Shown here piece by piece: positions 25,901 to 32,983 of a stretch of 40,441 nucleotides of DNA (the first letter of the stretch is position 1; each line of letters starts with the position of its first letter). A program made the translations under genes and the position numbers. Under the pieces are notes generated by a model that was not told where the DNA came from, ran no database searches, and saw only the letters and a program-made list of their open reading frames with translations. Source of the stretch: an uncultured Lachnospiraceae bacterium (GTDB taxonomy: Bacteria > Bacillota > Clostridia > Lachnospirales > Lachnospiraceae); the NCBI GenBank assembly GCA_900316395.1, contig ONCT01000020.1:1-40441 (forward strand), read 5' to 3'.

Positions 25901-26441
25901 AGAGTGTAAGGCCAAGGACAATTCCCATATTGTAATTGGTGGAATGATAACAAATGTTAATATAAAATACACTTCAACTAATAAGACGATGGCTTTTATA
26001 ACTGTTGAGGACTTAGTAGGTCAGGGAGAGGTAATAGTATTTCCAGATCAATATGAGAGGAACAGGAATGCAATCAAAGAAGATGCCAAGGTTCTTGTGT
26101 CCGGTCGAGTTAATGCAGCTGATGATAAGGATGCCAAGCTTATATGTGAGGGTATTGTTCCTTTCGAGGAAGTAGGAAGTGTTGCATGGGTTATCTTCGA
26201 CAACAAAGAATTATTTGCTGAAAATGAGAATAAGTTATACAATATCCTTGGTGAAAGTCAGGGAACTGACAGAGTATGCATTTTTATTAAGGATGGACAT
26301 TTGGTTAAGGAGCTTGGGCCGAATAAGTGCATTTCAATAGAGGATGGAATTGTTGATAAGCTACGAGCTACCTTTGGAAATGACAAGGTCAGGGTGCAGC
26401 CTGCCAAGTATAAGTTCAACAGTAATCGCAGAAATTATTAA
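22950..26441 (+). CDS. dnaE: DNA polymerase III alpha subunit
   Basis: 1163 residues, the replicative or lagging-strand polymerase subunit of the DnaE type. The N-terminal PHP domain has THLHVHTEYSLLDG (4-17) and ITDHGVMYG (38-46). The palm has the catalytic aspartates in PDIDIDFSDERR (around 396-407), and GPGRGSAAGS just upstream. Further on are the fingers (LYRPGPMDFIPEYLAG), the helix-hairpin-helix region, and a C-terminal OB fold (IVIGGMITNVNIKYTSTN, then FITVEDLVGQGEVIVF). There is no exonuclease domain, which separates it from PolC. The ATG at 22950 has AAGAAAGGAA upstream. It appears to have its own promoter in the 22812-22930 region. Confidence 0.96.
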   Translation: MSFTHLHVHTEYSLLDGSNKITEYVRQVKALGMDSAAITDHGVMYGVIDFYKAAKAEGIKPILGCEVYVAPGSRFDKSVDDNESKYFHLILLAENNEGYSNLMKIVSAGFVDGFYYKPRVDREILTKYHEGIICLSACLAGEVARLLQMGQYEEAKKAALWHRDCFGEGNYFLELQDHGIMTQQDVNQGLLRISQETGIELVATNDVHYTFAEDEVPHDILLCIQTGKKVADEDRMRYEGGQYYVKSEEEMRSLFPYAPQAIDNTVKIAKRCNVDIEFGVTKLPHFEVPEGYDSWTYLNKLCKEGLERRYPDRHEELLPNLEYELDVIRKMGYVDYFLIVWDFINFAREHDIPVGPGRGSAAGSLVSYTTGITDIDPIKYSLLFERFLNPERVSMPDIDIDFSDERRGEVIDYVVDKYGKDCVTQIVTFGTLAARNVIRDVGRVLDLPYAYVDKIAKSIPRELKITIKGALEKNPELLQMYNEDETVKHLLDMAMRLEGLPRNTSMHAAGVVISQKPMEEYVPLARAQDGTITTQFVMTTIEELGLLKMDFLGLRTLSVIDNAIKMIESTYPDVSIDFDELGYDDKKVFDLIGSGETDGIFQLESTGMKNFMKDLKPERLEDVIAGISLYRPGPMDFIPEYLAGKGDKSKVTYLCPQLKPILEPTYGCIVYQEQVMQIVRDLAGYSMGRSDLVRRAMSKKKDAVMQKERANFVYGNEEEGVRGCINNGISEDVANEIYDKMIDFAKYAFNKSHAAAYAVVAYQTAYLKCYYPLEFMASLMSSVIDNTTKVSEYIFHCKNMGINVLPPNVNSGEGRFSVDGDGIRYGMYAIKSVGRNVIDRIVEERNVNGLYTGIADFITRVNGSDINKRAIENLIKAGALDGLDANRRQMLSVYVRILDSINSEKKKSIEGQMSFLDIVSDESKKQFEISIPNLPEYDKETILEFEKEALNIYISGHPLEGYQDIMKANVTNPISDLMIDSTTGECKAKDNSHIVIGGMITNVNIKYTSTNKTMAFITVEDLVGQGEVIVFPDQYERNRNAIKEDAKVLVSGRVNAADDKDAKLICEGIVPFEEVGSVAWVIFDNKELFAENENKLYNILGESQGTDRVCIFIKDGHLVKELGPNKCISIEDGIVDKLRATFGNDKVRVQPAKYKFNSNRRNY

Positions 26442-26557
26442 AGGAAACTCTTTTCATATCATTTATGTATATAGTATAATATTGAGTGGACAGAACTGAC
26501 TTTGAATAATTTTGAATGATATTTTGTCGAGAATAGAGATAATATGGAGGCAAGATT

Positions 26558-27535
26558 ATGTCTAAAGAAGTAAACACAATTGGAGTATTAACTAGTGGTG
26601 GTGACGCGCCAGGAATGAACGCAGCAATTAGAGCAGTTGTTAGACAGAGCATCTATTTAGGCAAGAAGGTTATGGGTATCAGAAGAGGATACGCAGGTCT
26701 TCTTGCAGAAGAAATATTCGAGATGAATAGTCATGATGTGTCTGAGACTATCGGCAGGGGTGGAACTATTCTCCAGACTGCAAGATGTAAGGAGTTCAAG
26801 AAGCCTGAGGTTGTTCAGAAGGCTGCTGATATCTGCGCAAAGCATGGAATAGAGGGTCTTGTTGTAATCGGAGGAGATGGTTCCTTCAGAGGTGCAACAG
26901 AACTTGCTAAGCATGGTGTTAATACCATTGGTGTTCCTGGAACAATTGATTTAGACATTGCCTGTACAGAATATACAATAGGCTTTGATACAGCTGTTAA
27001 TACGGCTATGCAAGCTATTGACAAGATTAGAGATACATCTACTTCCCATGAGAGATGTTCCATTATAGAGGTTATGGGAAGAGGTGCTGGATATATTGCC
27101 CTATGGTGTGGTATTGCCAATGGTGCAGAGGACGTATTGCTTCCAGAGTATTATGATTATGATGAGCAGAAGATTGTTGACCACATTATAGAAGGTCGTA
27201 AGAAGGGCAAGCAGCATCACATTATAATAAATGCTGAAGGAATAGGCCATTCTACTTCCCTTGCTAAGAGAATTGAGGCAGCTACAGGTATTGAGACAAG
27301 AGCAACAATTCTTGGATATATGCAGCGTGGTGGCTCTCCAACAGCAAAAGATAGAGTATATGCTTCTATTATGGGAGCCAAGGCAGTTGATTTGTTGTGC
27401 GAAGGCAAGACTAATCGTGTTGTAGGATATAAGCATGGTGATTTCATAGATTTCGATATTATTGAAGCGCTTGATATGGAGAAGGTGATTGAGGACTTCT
27501 TCTTAGATACATGTGTGTCTGTTAATGCCAGATAG
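26558..27535 (+). CDS. pfkA: ATP-dependent 6-phosphofructokinase
   Basis: 325 residues. It converts fructose 6-phosphate to fructose 1,6-bisphosphate, the committed step of glycolysis. ATP site GVLTSGGDAPGMNA (9-22) and IGGDGSFRG (104-112): a glycine at position 108 and PGTID (not PKTID) indicate ATP rather than pyrophosphate as donor. Catalytic Asp131 lies in GTIDLDIACT, where the usual Asn after it is Leu132. Fructose-6-phosphate site EVMGRGAGY, and AEG near 235. Length is standard. The ATG at 26558 follows ATGGAGGC. It is followed 12 bases later by the methyltransferase gene. Confidence 0.96.
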   Translation: MSKEVNTIGVLTSGGDAPGMNAAIRAVVRQSIYLGKKVMGIRRGYAGLLAEEIFEMNSHDVSETIGRGGTILQTARCKEFKKPEVVQKAADICAKHGIEGLVVIGGDGSFRGATELAKHGVNTIGVPGTIDLDIACTEYTIGFDTAVNTAMQAIDKIRDTSTSHERCSIIEVMGRGAGYIALWCGIANGAEDVLLPEYYDYDEQKIVDHIIEGRKKGKQHHIIINAEGIGHSTSLAKRIEAATGIETRATILGYMQRGGSPTAKDRVYASIMGAKAVDLLCEGKTNRVVGYKHGDFIDFDIIEALDMEKVIEDFFLDTCVSVNAR

Positions 27536-27547
27536 TGTGGTTTAGTC

Positions 27548-28333
27548 ATGAGTGAAGAAATAATTACAAGTTCTTCTAATCCGAAGATAAAGTATGTAAG
27601 TTCTCTTTTGAAGAAAGCAAGTAAGAGGAATAAAGAGAATGCGTATATAGTTGAAGGATTAAGAATAGCTCTTGATGCTCCTATAGAAGATATAAAATGT
27701 GTGCTTGTTAGCGACGAGCTATTGAGAGAAGATAAGAAGGCTTCGGAGTTTGTGGATGGGTGTACGAATAATGGGACAGATGTTCTTCGCGTATCATCTA
27801 AGCTTATGAAGTCAATATCGGATACTGTGACACCTCAGGGGATTATGGCTATAATAAGCCGAAAGCGATATGAGTTGAAGCTTGATGGTAGCAGATTCCT
27901 CTTGCTAGAGGATGTGAGAGACCCTGGCAACGTGGGTACATTATTTAGGACAGCTGAGGCTGCAGGTATTGATGAGATAATATTAAGCAGAGACTGCGTT
28001 GATATATATAATCCTAAGACAATTCGTTCTACTATGGGAACTATCTATCGTATGCCACATATTCTGTGTAGCAACCACGAAGAATGGAATGAGGTTATTA
28101 GTAAGCTTAAGTCATCTAATGTGACCTTATATGGTGGTGCCCTTAAGGATGCTGTTAGATATGACGAAGTGAATTTTTCTGGTAAATGTGGTATAGTAAT
28201 TGGCAATGAAGGCGATGGAATAAGTCCTGATACCTTATCAATGGTTGAGAAAATATACATTCCAATGGAAGGCCAGATAGAATCCCTCAACGCAGCTGTC
28301 GCCGGAAGCATCCTCATGTATGCTATGAAGTAA
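27548..28333 (+). CDS. TrmH/SpoU-family RNA 2'-O-methyltransferase
   Basis: 261 residues. SPOUT methyltransferase that transfers a methyl group from S-adenosylmethionine to a ribose 2'-OH of tRNA or rRNA. An N-terminal substrate-binding domain (SSSNPKIKYVSSLLKKASKRNKENAYIVEG) is followed by the three SpoU motifs: motif 1 DPGNVGTLFRTAEA (125-138), motif 2 GIVIGNEGDGIS (215-226) and motif 3 IPMEGQIESLNAAVAGSILMY (238-258). Target nucleotide unknown. The last gene of the pfkA unit; its stop codon runs straight into the 50-bp hairpin repeat array. Confidence 0.92.
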   Translation: MSEEIITSSSNPKIKYVSSLLKKASKRNKENAYIVEGLRIALDAPIEDIKCVLVSDELLREDKKASEFVDGCTNNGTDVLRVSSKLMKSISDTVTPQGIMAIISRKRYELKLDGSRFLLLEDVRDPGNVGTLFRTAEAAGIDEIILSRDCVDIYNPKTIRSTMGTIYRMPHILCSNHEEWNEVISKLKSSNVTLYGGALKDAVRYDEVNFSGKCGIVIGNEGDGISPDTLSMVEKIYIPMEGQIESLNAAVAGSILMYAMK

Positions 28334-28475
28334 GGCGATTTTCTGTATGAGCGCAGTTAAGATACCTAAGAAAAAGCCTGTAAGGCGATTTTCTTTATGA
28401 ATGTAGGCTAGATACCTAAGAAAAAGCCTGCAAGGCGATTTTCTGTATGAGCCGACAGGCTTTTTCTTAGGTATC
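28332..28475 (+). repeat. 50-bp tandem repeat with conserved hairpin loops
   Basis: Two full units and one partial unit of 50 bp, starting at 28332, 28382 and 28432. Each begins AAGGCGATTTTCTKTATGA, has ten variable bases and then a 20-base block (28361-28380 and 28411-28430, identical). In the third unit the 20-base block is replaced by its reverse complement at 28456-28475, which creates a terminator hairpin. The array begins at the stop codon of the methyltransferase. Confidence 0.9.
28411..28475. terminator. Terminator with conserved loop
   Basis: The 20-bp arm at 28411-28430 pairs perfectly with 28456-28475. Inside, GGC pairs with GCC and closes the loop GATTTTCTGTATGA (28437-28450). 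The arms contain A5 and T5 runs next to the GC-rich core, so it should work in both directions. An identical left arm at 28361-28380 could compete for the same right arm. Confidence 0.85.
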
Positions 28476-28491
28476 AAGTATAGAGGTAGTC

Positions 28492-28755
28492 ATGAAGATA
28501 TGGTTTAAAGTATTAGATGAGAATCATATATTGGAATCACATACTATAGAGGATGATTCCGACGACACAAGAACTCATAAGATTTTTAATTCTTTGGATG
28601 AAGCGTGTCACAAGATTAATGTGGGAAGACCAATTTGGCTTGATGCCAATATAAGAGATTTTAAGAAGTTTTCGAAAACCAGATTCAGCGCTGATAATTT
28701 CGTAGAATCTATAGAATTTGAATATCTTGAGATAGAAGTATTAGAGGAAGACTAG
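28492..28755 (+). CDS. Small hypothetical protein
   Basis: 87 residues, very acidic, no membrane segment. Beta-rich start (MKIWFKVLDENHILESHTIE), a helix with conserved-looking HKIFNSLDEACHKINVGRPIWLD, then EFEYLEIEVLEED. I do not recognise a family. The start is preceded by TAGAGGTAG. It follows the terminator at 28411-28475 by 17 bases, so it may depend on read-through or on a promoter inside the array, and it is followed by another conserved-loop hairpin. Confidence 0.65.
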   Translation: MKIWFKVLDENHILESHTIEDDSDDTRTHKIFNSLDEACHKINVGRPIWLDANIRDFKKFSKTRFSADNFVESIEFEYLEIEVLEED

Positions 28756-28764
28756 AGCAGTATA

Positions 28765-28832
28765 CACTTGTCTGAAAATTATTCCATACGCTTATGAAGA
28801 AAATCGTGTATTGGAATATTTCCAGACAAGTG
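28765..28832 (-). repeat. Conserved-loop hairpin on the reverse strand
   Basis: Stem of about 25 bp with a few mismatches (CACTTGTCTG at 28765 pairs with CAGACAAGTG ending at 28832). The loop, read on the reverse strand, is GATTTTCTTCATAA (28805-28792), which differs in two positions from the loop consensus GATTTTCTKTATGA. The stem shares no sequence with the other copies. No T-run on either side, so it is not a normal terminator. Confidence 0.6.
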
Positions 28833-28871
28833 ATATAGTTCTTACTAGAAATTATTAACAGGAGAATAGTA

Positions 28872-29627
28872 ATGGCAGGAATAGAATTTAGAGAGGGCTC
28901 AGATGGATGGGCCTCTGCAATGTTGTGCTATAATTCAGCATTAAAGGAAGTATCTACTAAGGTAGAGATTCTTAGTGAAGAATTCAAGCATATTCATAAA
29001 TACAATCCAATTGAATATGTTAAGACTAGAATTAAATCGGCAGACAGTATCAACAAGAAGCTTATTAGATACGGTTATGAGCCTACTACACAGAATATGA
29101 TTATGTATTGTAATGATGTAGCAGGTGTTAGAATTGTATGTTCATTTACATCAGATATATATAGATTATCTCAGATGATAGGTAAGCAGGATGATATAAC
29201 TGTTATATCAGTTAAGGATTACATCAAGAATCCTAAGGAAAGCGGATATAAGAGTTATCATATGATTGTTGAGATTCCAATTTATCTCTCAAGCGGTCCT
29301 GTTAAGACTAAGGTTGAGATTCAGATTAGAACAATCGCTATGGATTTCTGGGCTTCATTAGAGCATAAGATTTTCTACAAGTTCGAGGGAAGTGCGCCTA
29401 CACATATTAGTGAGGATCTGCGTGAATGTTCTGAAATCGTGTCAATGCTTGATGCTAAGATGCTAGAACTTAACGATACTATTAGTGCTGCTGTAGAAGA
29501 GCAGGAACGCGCAAAAAGAGAAGAGAGGGAAGCTCAGATTGCTGAGAAACTTCACCTCGCTTCAATAGAGAAATCTAATCAGAAGAAAGCTATGGAGAAT
29601 GCTGTTTCTAATAAGAAACGTGCTTAG
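28872..29627 (+). CDS. relQ: GTP pyrophosphokinase, small alarmone synthetase (RelQ/YjbM type)
   Basis: 251 residues. It makes (p)ppGpp from ATP and GTP or GDP, in the cytoplasm, as part of the stringent or cell-wall stress response. The SYNTH domain is complete: IHKYNPIEYVKTRIKSADSI (41-60), the acidic NDVAGVR (81-87), YIKNPKESGYKSYH (117-130) and catalytic EIQIRT (149-154) followed by FWASLEHKIFYK. No hydrolase, TGS or ACT domain is present, so it is a single-domain synthetase. The C-terminal tail is a charged coiled coil (EEQERAKREEREAQIAEK). The ATG follows AGGAGA. Its stop overlaps the stop of the convergent gene at 29624 by four bases. The precise small-synthetase subclass is inferred from length and motif order. 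Confidence 0.88.
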   Translation: MAGIEFREGSDGWASAMLCYNSALKEVSTKVEILSEEFKHIHKYNPIEYVKTRIKSADSINKKLIRYGYEPTTQNMIMYCNDVAGVRIVCSFTSDIYRLSQMIGKQDDITVISVKDYIKNPKESGYKSYHMIVEIPIYLSSGPVKTKVEIQIRTIAMDFWASLEHKIFYKFEGSAPTHISEDLRECSEIVSMLDAKMLELNDTISAAVEEQERAKREEREAQIAEKLHLASIEKSNQKKAMENAVSNKKRA

Positions 29628-30223
29628 GCTTCAACGCCTCCATTTTTCCATGCTTCGAATTTCTTTTCGACTGCTTCATAGGTTTTCTTGCTTATCTCAG
29701 GTAATTCCTTGCCCCATGCCTTCGTGGCTTCGTCGAAGCCTTGTTTGAATGCATCTAGCAAGGTTTCTGCCTTGGAGGTATCTCCCCCTGATAGAGCGAT
29801 TGCGAAATCCACTATTCTGTCAGATGTCTTCTCGACACCCCAATATCCATCTTCAGATATTGCTTCCTGTGCTTTTGCCTTAGTTTCGGCGTCCACAGTA
29901 AAATCACCACTTGCTAGGAATTTCCACATATCATCTGCCTGAGCAATAGTCTTGCCCTGGCCAGAGATAGTCTTTCTAACAATTTCGAATAGCTGGCTCT
30001 TCATAGCCTCTTGGTCTGCCTTAAGTTGATTAATAAGAGCAGTTCTGTCAGTTCCCTTATTTGTTACATTTCCTACATTGTCATCAGACGATTTCTCGAA
30101 TACAGCTGCCTCGCTGCTAAAGCCTGTCTTCTTAGTAGTATCGTCCTTCTCGTTGGAGTTAACTGATTTAGGATTGCTGTAATAGTTATTATTACTAACT
30201 GTATTAATTGCATTTAAGTCCAT
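29624..30223 (-). CDS. Hypothetical protein with a YWGV..TS.RI motif
   Basis: 199 residues from the ATG with A at 30223, which follows AAGGAGG on the reverse strand; an alternative start 17 codons upstream lacks a site. The first 75 residues are low complexity and rich in Asn and Ser, typical of a disordered head. The C-terminal 120 residues are helical, with ISEDGYWGVEKTSDRIVDFA, LSGGDTSKAETLLDAFKQGFDEATKAWG and a final amphipathic helix. Proteins with this C-terminal pattern are common in Firmicutes and Proteobacteria and have no established function; I recall them being annotated inconsistently. No signal peptide. It converges on relQ with a four-base stop overlap. Confidence 0.75.
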   Translation of the reverse strand: MDLNAINTVSNNNYYSNPKSVNSNEKDDTTKKTGFSSEAAVFEKSSDDNVGNVTNKGTDRTALINQLKADQEAMKSQLFEIVRKTISGQGKTIAQADDMWKFLASGDFTVDAETKAKAQEAISEDGYWGVEKTSDRIVDFAIALSGGDTSKAETLLDAFKQGFDEATKAWGKELPEISKKTYEAVEKKFEAWKNGGVEA

Positions 30224-30368
30224 AATAATCCTCCTTGATGCTTTTAATGGGATTCCGTTCCTGAGAGAAAGCATAGTATACCTACTATCTCTTATAATAA
30301 GAATCGACCTACTGTTACAAATAGTTTACCACAAAACAAAAAGAAAGTCCGTTTTTGTCTATATCTAA

Positions 30369-30397
30369 TTGAAACTTTACCCTATTTTTGTTATATT
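30369..30397 (+). promoter_or_regulatory. Promoter of the ispE operon
   Basis: TTGAAA (30369-30374), 17 bases, TATATT (30392-30397), 34 bases before the ispE start. Confidence 0.65.
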
Positions 30398-30430
30398 TTT
30401 TGTATACACATGCACAGTGGGGTGTTATTT

Positions 30431-31303
30431 ATGGAATATAGTGGTTATAGTAAGATTAATCTTGGATTAGACGTTATTAGAAAGCGTGAGGATGGGTATC
30501 ATGATCTAAGGATGATTATGCAGACTCTGCAATTAAGGGATCTTATTGATATTGACATTTACCCATCAGATAAGATGGAGATTGAGATGACATGCTCAGT
30601 AGATACCCTGCCTATTGATGAGAGCAATCTGTGTATCAAGGCTGCCAAGCTACTTATGGAGGAATTCCATGTTAATAAGAAGGTGGTAATTCATCTTGTG
30701 AAGAACATCCCTATTGCCGCTGGAATGGCAGGAGGCAGTGCTGATGCAGCAGCTGTTCTTGAAGGTCTTAATGACATGCTAGACCTTGGGTTGTCGAAGG
30801 AAGAGCTTATGAAGCGCGGCGTCAAGCTAGGGGCCGATATTCCATATTGTATTATGAAGGGCACCGCTTTAGCTGAGGGCATCGGGGACAAGTTAACTAG
30901 GCTTCATCCTATGGTTAATTACCCAATCGTAATTGCTAAGCCACCTGAAGGGGTTTCCACAGCCTTCGTATATGGCAATCTCAAGATTGACAAGCTTGAG
31001 CATCCCGACATTGATGCTATGATTACAGCCATTGATAAGGAAGATGTGGAAGGGATTGTTGCTACTATGGGAAATGTACTAGAAAGCGTTACCGTACCAG
31101 CACTTCCTGTAATTGATGAGATTAAGCAGATAATGATGAAATATAAAGCCTTAGGAAGTATGATGTCTGGTTCGGGACCAACTGTATTTGGCATTTTCCC
31201 TAATGAGCATCAGGCATCTAAGGCATCTAGCGCCCTTAGAAGAAGTGACTTGTGTGAGAAGGTGGTAATCACCTATGTATATAATGTTAGTGAGGACAGA
31301 TGA
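30431..31303 (+). CDS. ispE: 4-diphosphocytidyl-2-C-methyl-D-erythritol kinase
   Basis: 290 residues. GHMP kinase of the MEP (non-mevalonate) isoprenoid pathway; it phosphorylates CDP-methylerythritol at the 2-hydroxyl. YSKINLGL (6-13) has the substrate lysine 8, the glycine-rich ATP loop NIPIAAGMAGGSADAAA is at 92-108, catalytic Asp136 lies in GADIPYC, and SGSGPTVFGIF marks the C-terminal motif. The ATG at 30431 gives the family's normal start; an in-frame ATG seven codons earlier adds nothing recognisable. Its last four bases overlap the GntR gene (ATGA), so they are translationally coupled. Confidence 0.95.
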   Translation: MEYSGYSKINLGLDVIRKREDGYHDLRMIMQTLQLRDLIDIDIYPSDKMEIEMTCSVDTLPIDESNLCIKAAKLLMEEFHVNKKVVIHLVKNIPIAAGMAGGSADAAAVLEGLNDMLDLGLSKEELMKRGVKLGADIPYCIMKGTALAEGIGDKLTRLHPMVNYPIVIAKPPEGVSTAFVYGNLKIDKLEHPDIDAMITAIDKEDVEGIVATMGNVLESVTVPALPVIDEIKQIMMKYKALGSMMSGSGPTVFGIFPNEHQASKASSALRRSDLCEKVVITYVYNVSEDR

Positions 31304-31974
31304 TGAAGGATATTAAGCTTGAGCAGGATGATTTTCAACCCCTAAGGAATGTTGTATTTAACACTCTTCGCGACGCAATACTTAGAGGTGATTTGCAGCC
31401 AGGAGAGAGGCTTATGGAAATACATTTGGCCAAGAAGCTGGGAGTGTCAAGAACTCCGGTGCGTGAAGCCATAAGCATGTTAGAGCAGGAAGGGCTTGCA
31501 GTCACATATCCAAGAAGAGGCGCTCAGGTTGCCAAGATGACAGTCAAGGACTTAGACGATGTTCTAGAGATTAGAGAGGTTCTTGATACGCTAGCTGCGT
31601 CATTAGCTTGTCGCAATATGAATAGTGACGACATTAACAACTTAGCTGTGGCTTGTGCAGACTTCGAGAAGGCAACGAGAGGTAACGATATACGAGAAGT
31701 TGTTAGGACAGATGAAGCATTTCACAATGTAATATATGAAGCGTCAGGCAACCCTAGACTTCGCGCCATACTGTTGAATCTTAAGGGACAGATGTACAGG
31801 TTCAGATTCGAGTATGTCAAGGACAAGTCCAATTACCCATTTCTCATTAAGGAGCACAAGGATATCCTAGAAGCATTGAAGACTAGAAATGAAGAAGAAG
31901 TAATTAAGCACACCAAGAAGCATCTTGTTAATCAGATGGAAAGTGTAAGACAGGTGATTCTTAGTCAGGAGTAA
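31300..31974 (+). CDS. GntR-family regulator, FadR subfamily (FCD domain)
   Basis: 224 residues. The N-terminal winged helix has LRDAILRGDLQPGERLMEIHLAKKLGVSRTPVREAISMLEQEGL (about 23-66, the recognition helix at SRTPVREAI). The C-terminal all-helical FCD domain carries the metal/ligand-binding histidines and acidic residues: DEAFHNVIYEASGNPRL, IKEHKDILEALKTRN and HTKKHL. FadR-type proteins usually sense organic acids or lipids. It overlaps ispE by four bases and precedes DUF1934, so it is part of that transcript; the target operon is unknown. Two adjacent ATG codons at 31300 and 31303 are equally possible. Confidence 0.92.
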   Translation: MMKDIKLEQDDFQPLRNVVFNTLRDAILRGDLQPGERLMEIHLAKKLGVSRTPVREAISMLEQEGLAVTYPRRGAQVAKMTVKDLDDVLEIREVLDTLAASLACRNMNSDDINNLAVACADFEKATRGNDIREVVRTDEAFHNVIYEASGNPRLRAILLNLKGQMYRFRFEYVKDKSNYPFLIKEHKDILEALKTRNEEEVIKHTKKHLVNQMESVRQVILSQE

Positions 31975-31977
31975 AAT

Positions 31978-32394
31978 ATGTTACCGGAAAATATTACTAT
32001 TGAGATGTTTTCCAGAGAGTACATAGATGACGAGTGTATTGAGACACGAGGTACATTTGAGGGAAAATGTCACTTTAAAAACAAAAAGGTATATATCAAA
32101 TACAAAGAAGCCCTTGAGGGTGTTGATAAGCCAGTTGACACCCTGATATCTTTTGATGAGAATTATATTCAGATATCTCGTTCTGGTGAGGTTTCAAGTT
32201 GCATGAAGTTTGTCTGCAGGGAGGATACTGTCTGTAGATATCTGACAAGTGCCGGGGTCATTGACCTTGTGATTCATACTAAGAAATACGCTGTGATTCT
32301 CGGTGAGATGACAATGGATATACATTTGGATTATTCCTTGGAAATGAACGGAGTAGAGGGCGGATTTCACAAGGTCTTAATTAAGCTGAGATAG
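31978..32394 (+). CDS. DUF1934 (YwiB-like) protein
   Basis: 138 residues. Fits the DUF1934 calycin-like beta barrel: an N-terminal strand (ITIEMFSREYIDDECIE), alternating beta strands, and the C-terminal segment VIDLVIHTKKYAVI, LDYSLEMNGVEGGFHKVLI that is typical of the family. Function unknown; members occur next to argS or in isoprenoid and lipid clusters in Firmicutes. Start ATG 31978, three bases after the GntR stop. Confidence 0.82.
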   Translation: MLPENITIEMFSREYIDDECIETRGTFEGKCHFKNKKVYIKYKEALEGVDKPVDTLISFDENYIQISRSGEVSSCMKFVCREDTVCRYLTSAGVIDLVIHTKKYAVILGEMTMDIHLDYSLEMNGVEGGFHKVLIKLR

Positions 32395-32406
32395 TAAGGT
32401 TTTTGA

Positions 32407-32435
32407 TTGATTAAAATGTGTAATAATGATATACT
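32407..32435 (+). promoter_or_regulatory. Promoter of the 32477 gene
   Basis: TTGATT (32407-32412), 17 bases, TATACT (32430-32435), 42 bases before the start. Confidence 0.6.
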
Positions 32436-32476
32436 CTTAAAGGTTGTAATAAGGTATTAACGAGGAGGAAGGCTAA

Positions 32477-32956
32477 ATGCCAGTATTAACTATTGTATTA
32501 ATAATTGTTGCAGTTGTCCTTGCAGGAGGACTAATTGCATTTTATTTTCTAGGTAAAAGAGCAGATAAGAAGCGTGAGGAGCAGCAGGCTCAGTTAGATG
32601 CAATATCACAGACAGTGTCAATGCTCGTAATAGACAAGAAGAGAATGCATCTTAAGGATGCGGGACTTCCTGAAGCTGTTATGAATGCAGACATTCCTTG
32701 GTATGCCAAGGCATCTAAGCTTCCAGTTGCTAAGGTTAAGCTTAATGGACCTGGTGGTTCACAGATTATGACAATGATTGTAGAAGCAGAGATATTCGAT
32801 GATCTTCCTGTTAAGAAGGAGATTAAGGCTACAGTAAGTGGTCTCTATATTACAGGCTTCAAGGGCAATCATGGTAAGCTTCAGACTCAGCCGAAGAAGC
32901 AAAAAGGTCTTCGTGCATGGGCTATGCGTAAGCAGAAGGAACTTAAGGGTCAATAG
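32477..32956 (+). CDS. Membrane-anchored hypothetical protein
   Basis: 159 residues. One N-terminal transmembrane helix (LTIVLIIVAVVLAGGLIAFYFL, about 4-25) followed by a basic, partly coiled-coil segment (GKRADKKREEQQAQLDAISQ), a compact middle domain (KLPVAKVKLNGPGGSQIMTMIVEAEIF, VKKEIKATVSGLYITGF), and a very basic tail (QPKKQKGLRAWAMRKQKELKGQ). The predicted topology is N-out with a cytoplasmic domain. I do not recognise a family. The ATG follows GAGGAGGAAGG. It precedes the trigger-factor-like lipoprotein by 27 bases. Confidence 0.75.
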   Translation: MPVLTIVLIIVAVVLAGGLIAFYFLGKRADKKREEQQAQLDAISQTVSMLVIDKKRMHLKDAGLPEAVMNADIPWYAKASKLPVAKVKLNGPGGSQIMTMIVEAEIFDDLPVKKEIKATVSGLYITGFKGNHGKLQTQPKKQKGLRAWAMRKQKELKGQ

Positions 32957-32983
32957 GCTATTAAGCAATATAGGAGAGATAAT

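Noticed and set aside
22950..26441. PolC instead of DnaE
   Set aside because: No exonuclease domain and the N-terminus begins with the PHP domain, as in DnaE.
28332..28475. CRISPR array
   Set aside because: Only two and a half units, the variable part is ten bases, and the units end in a terminator hairpin.
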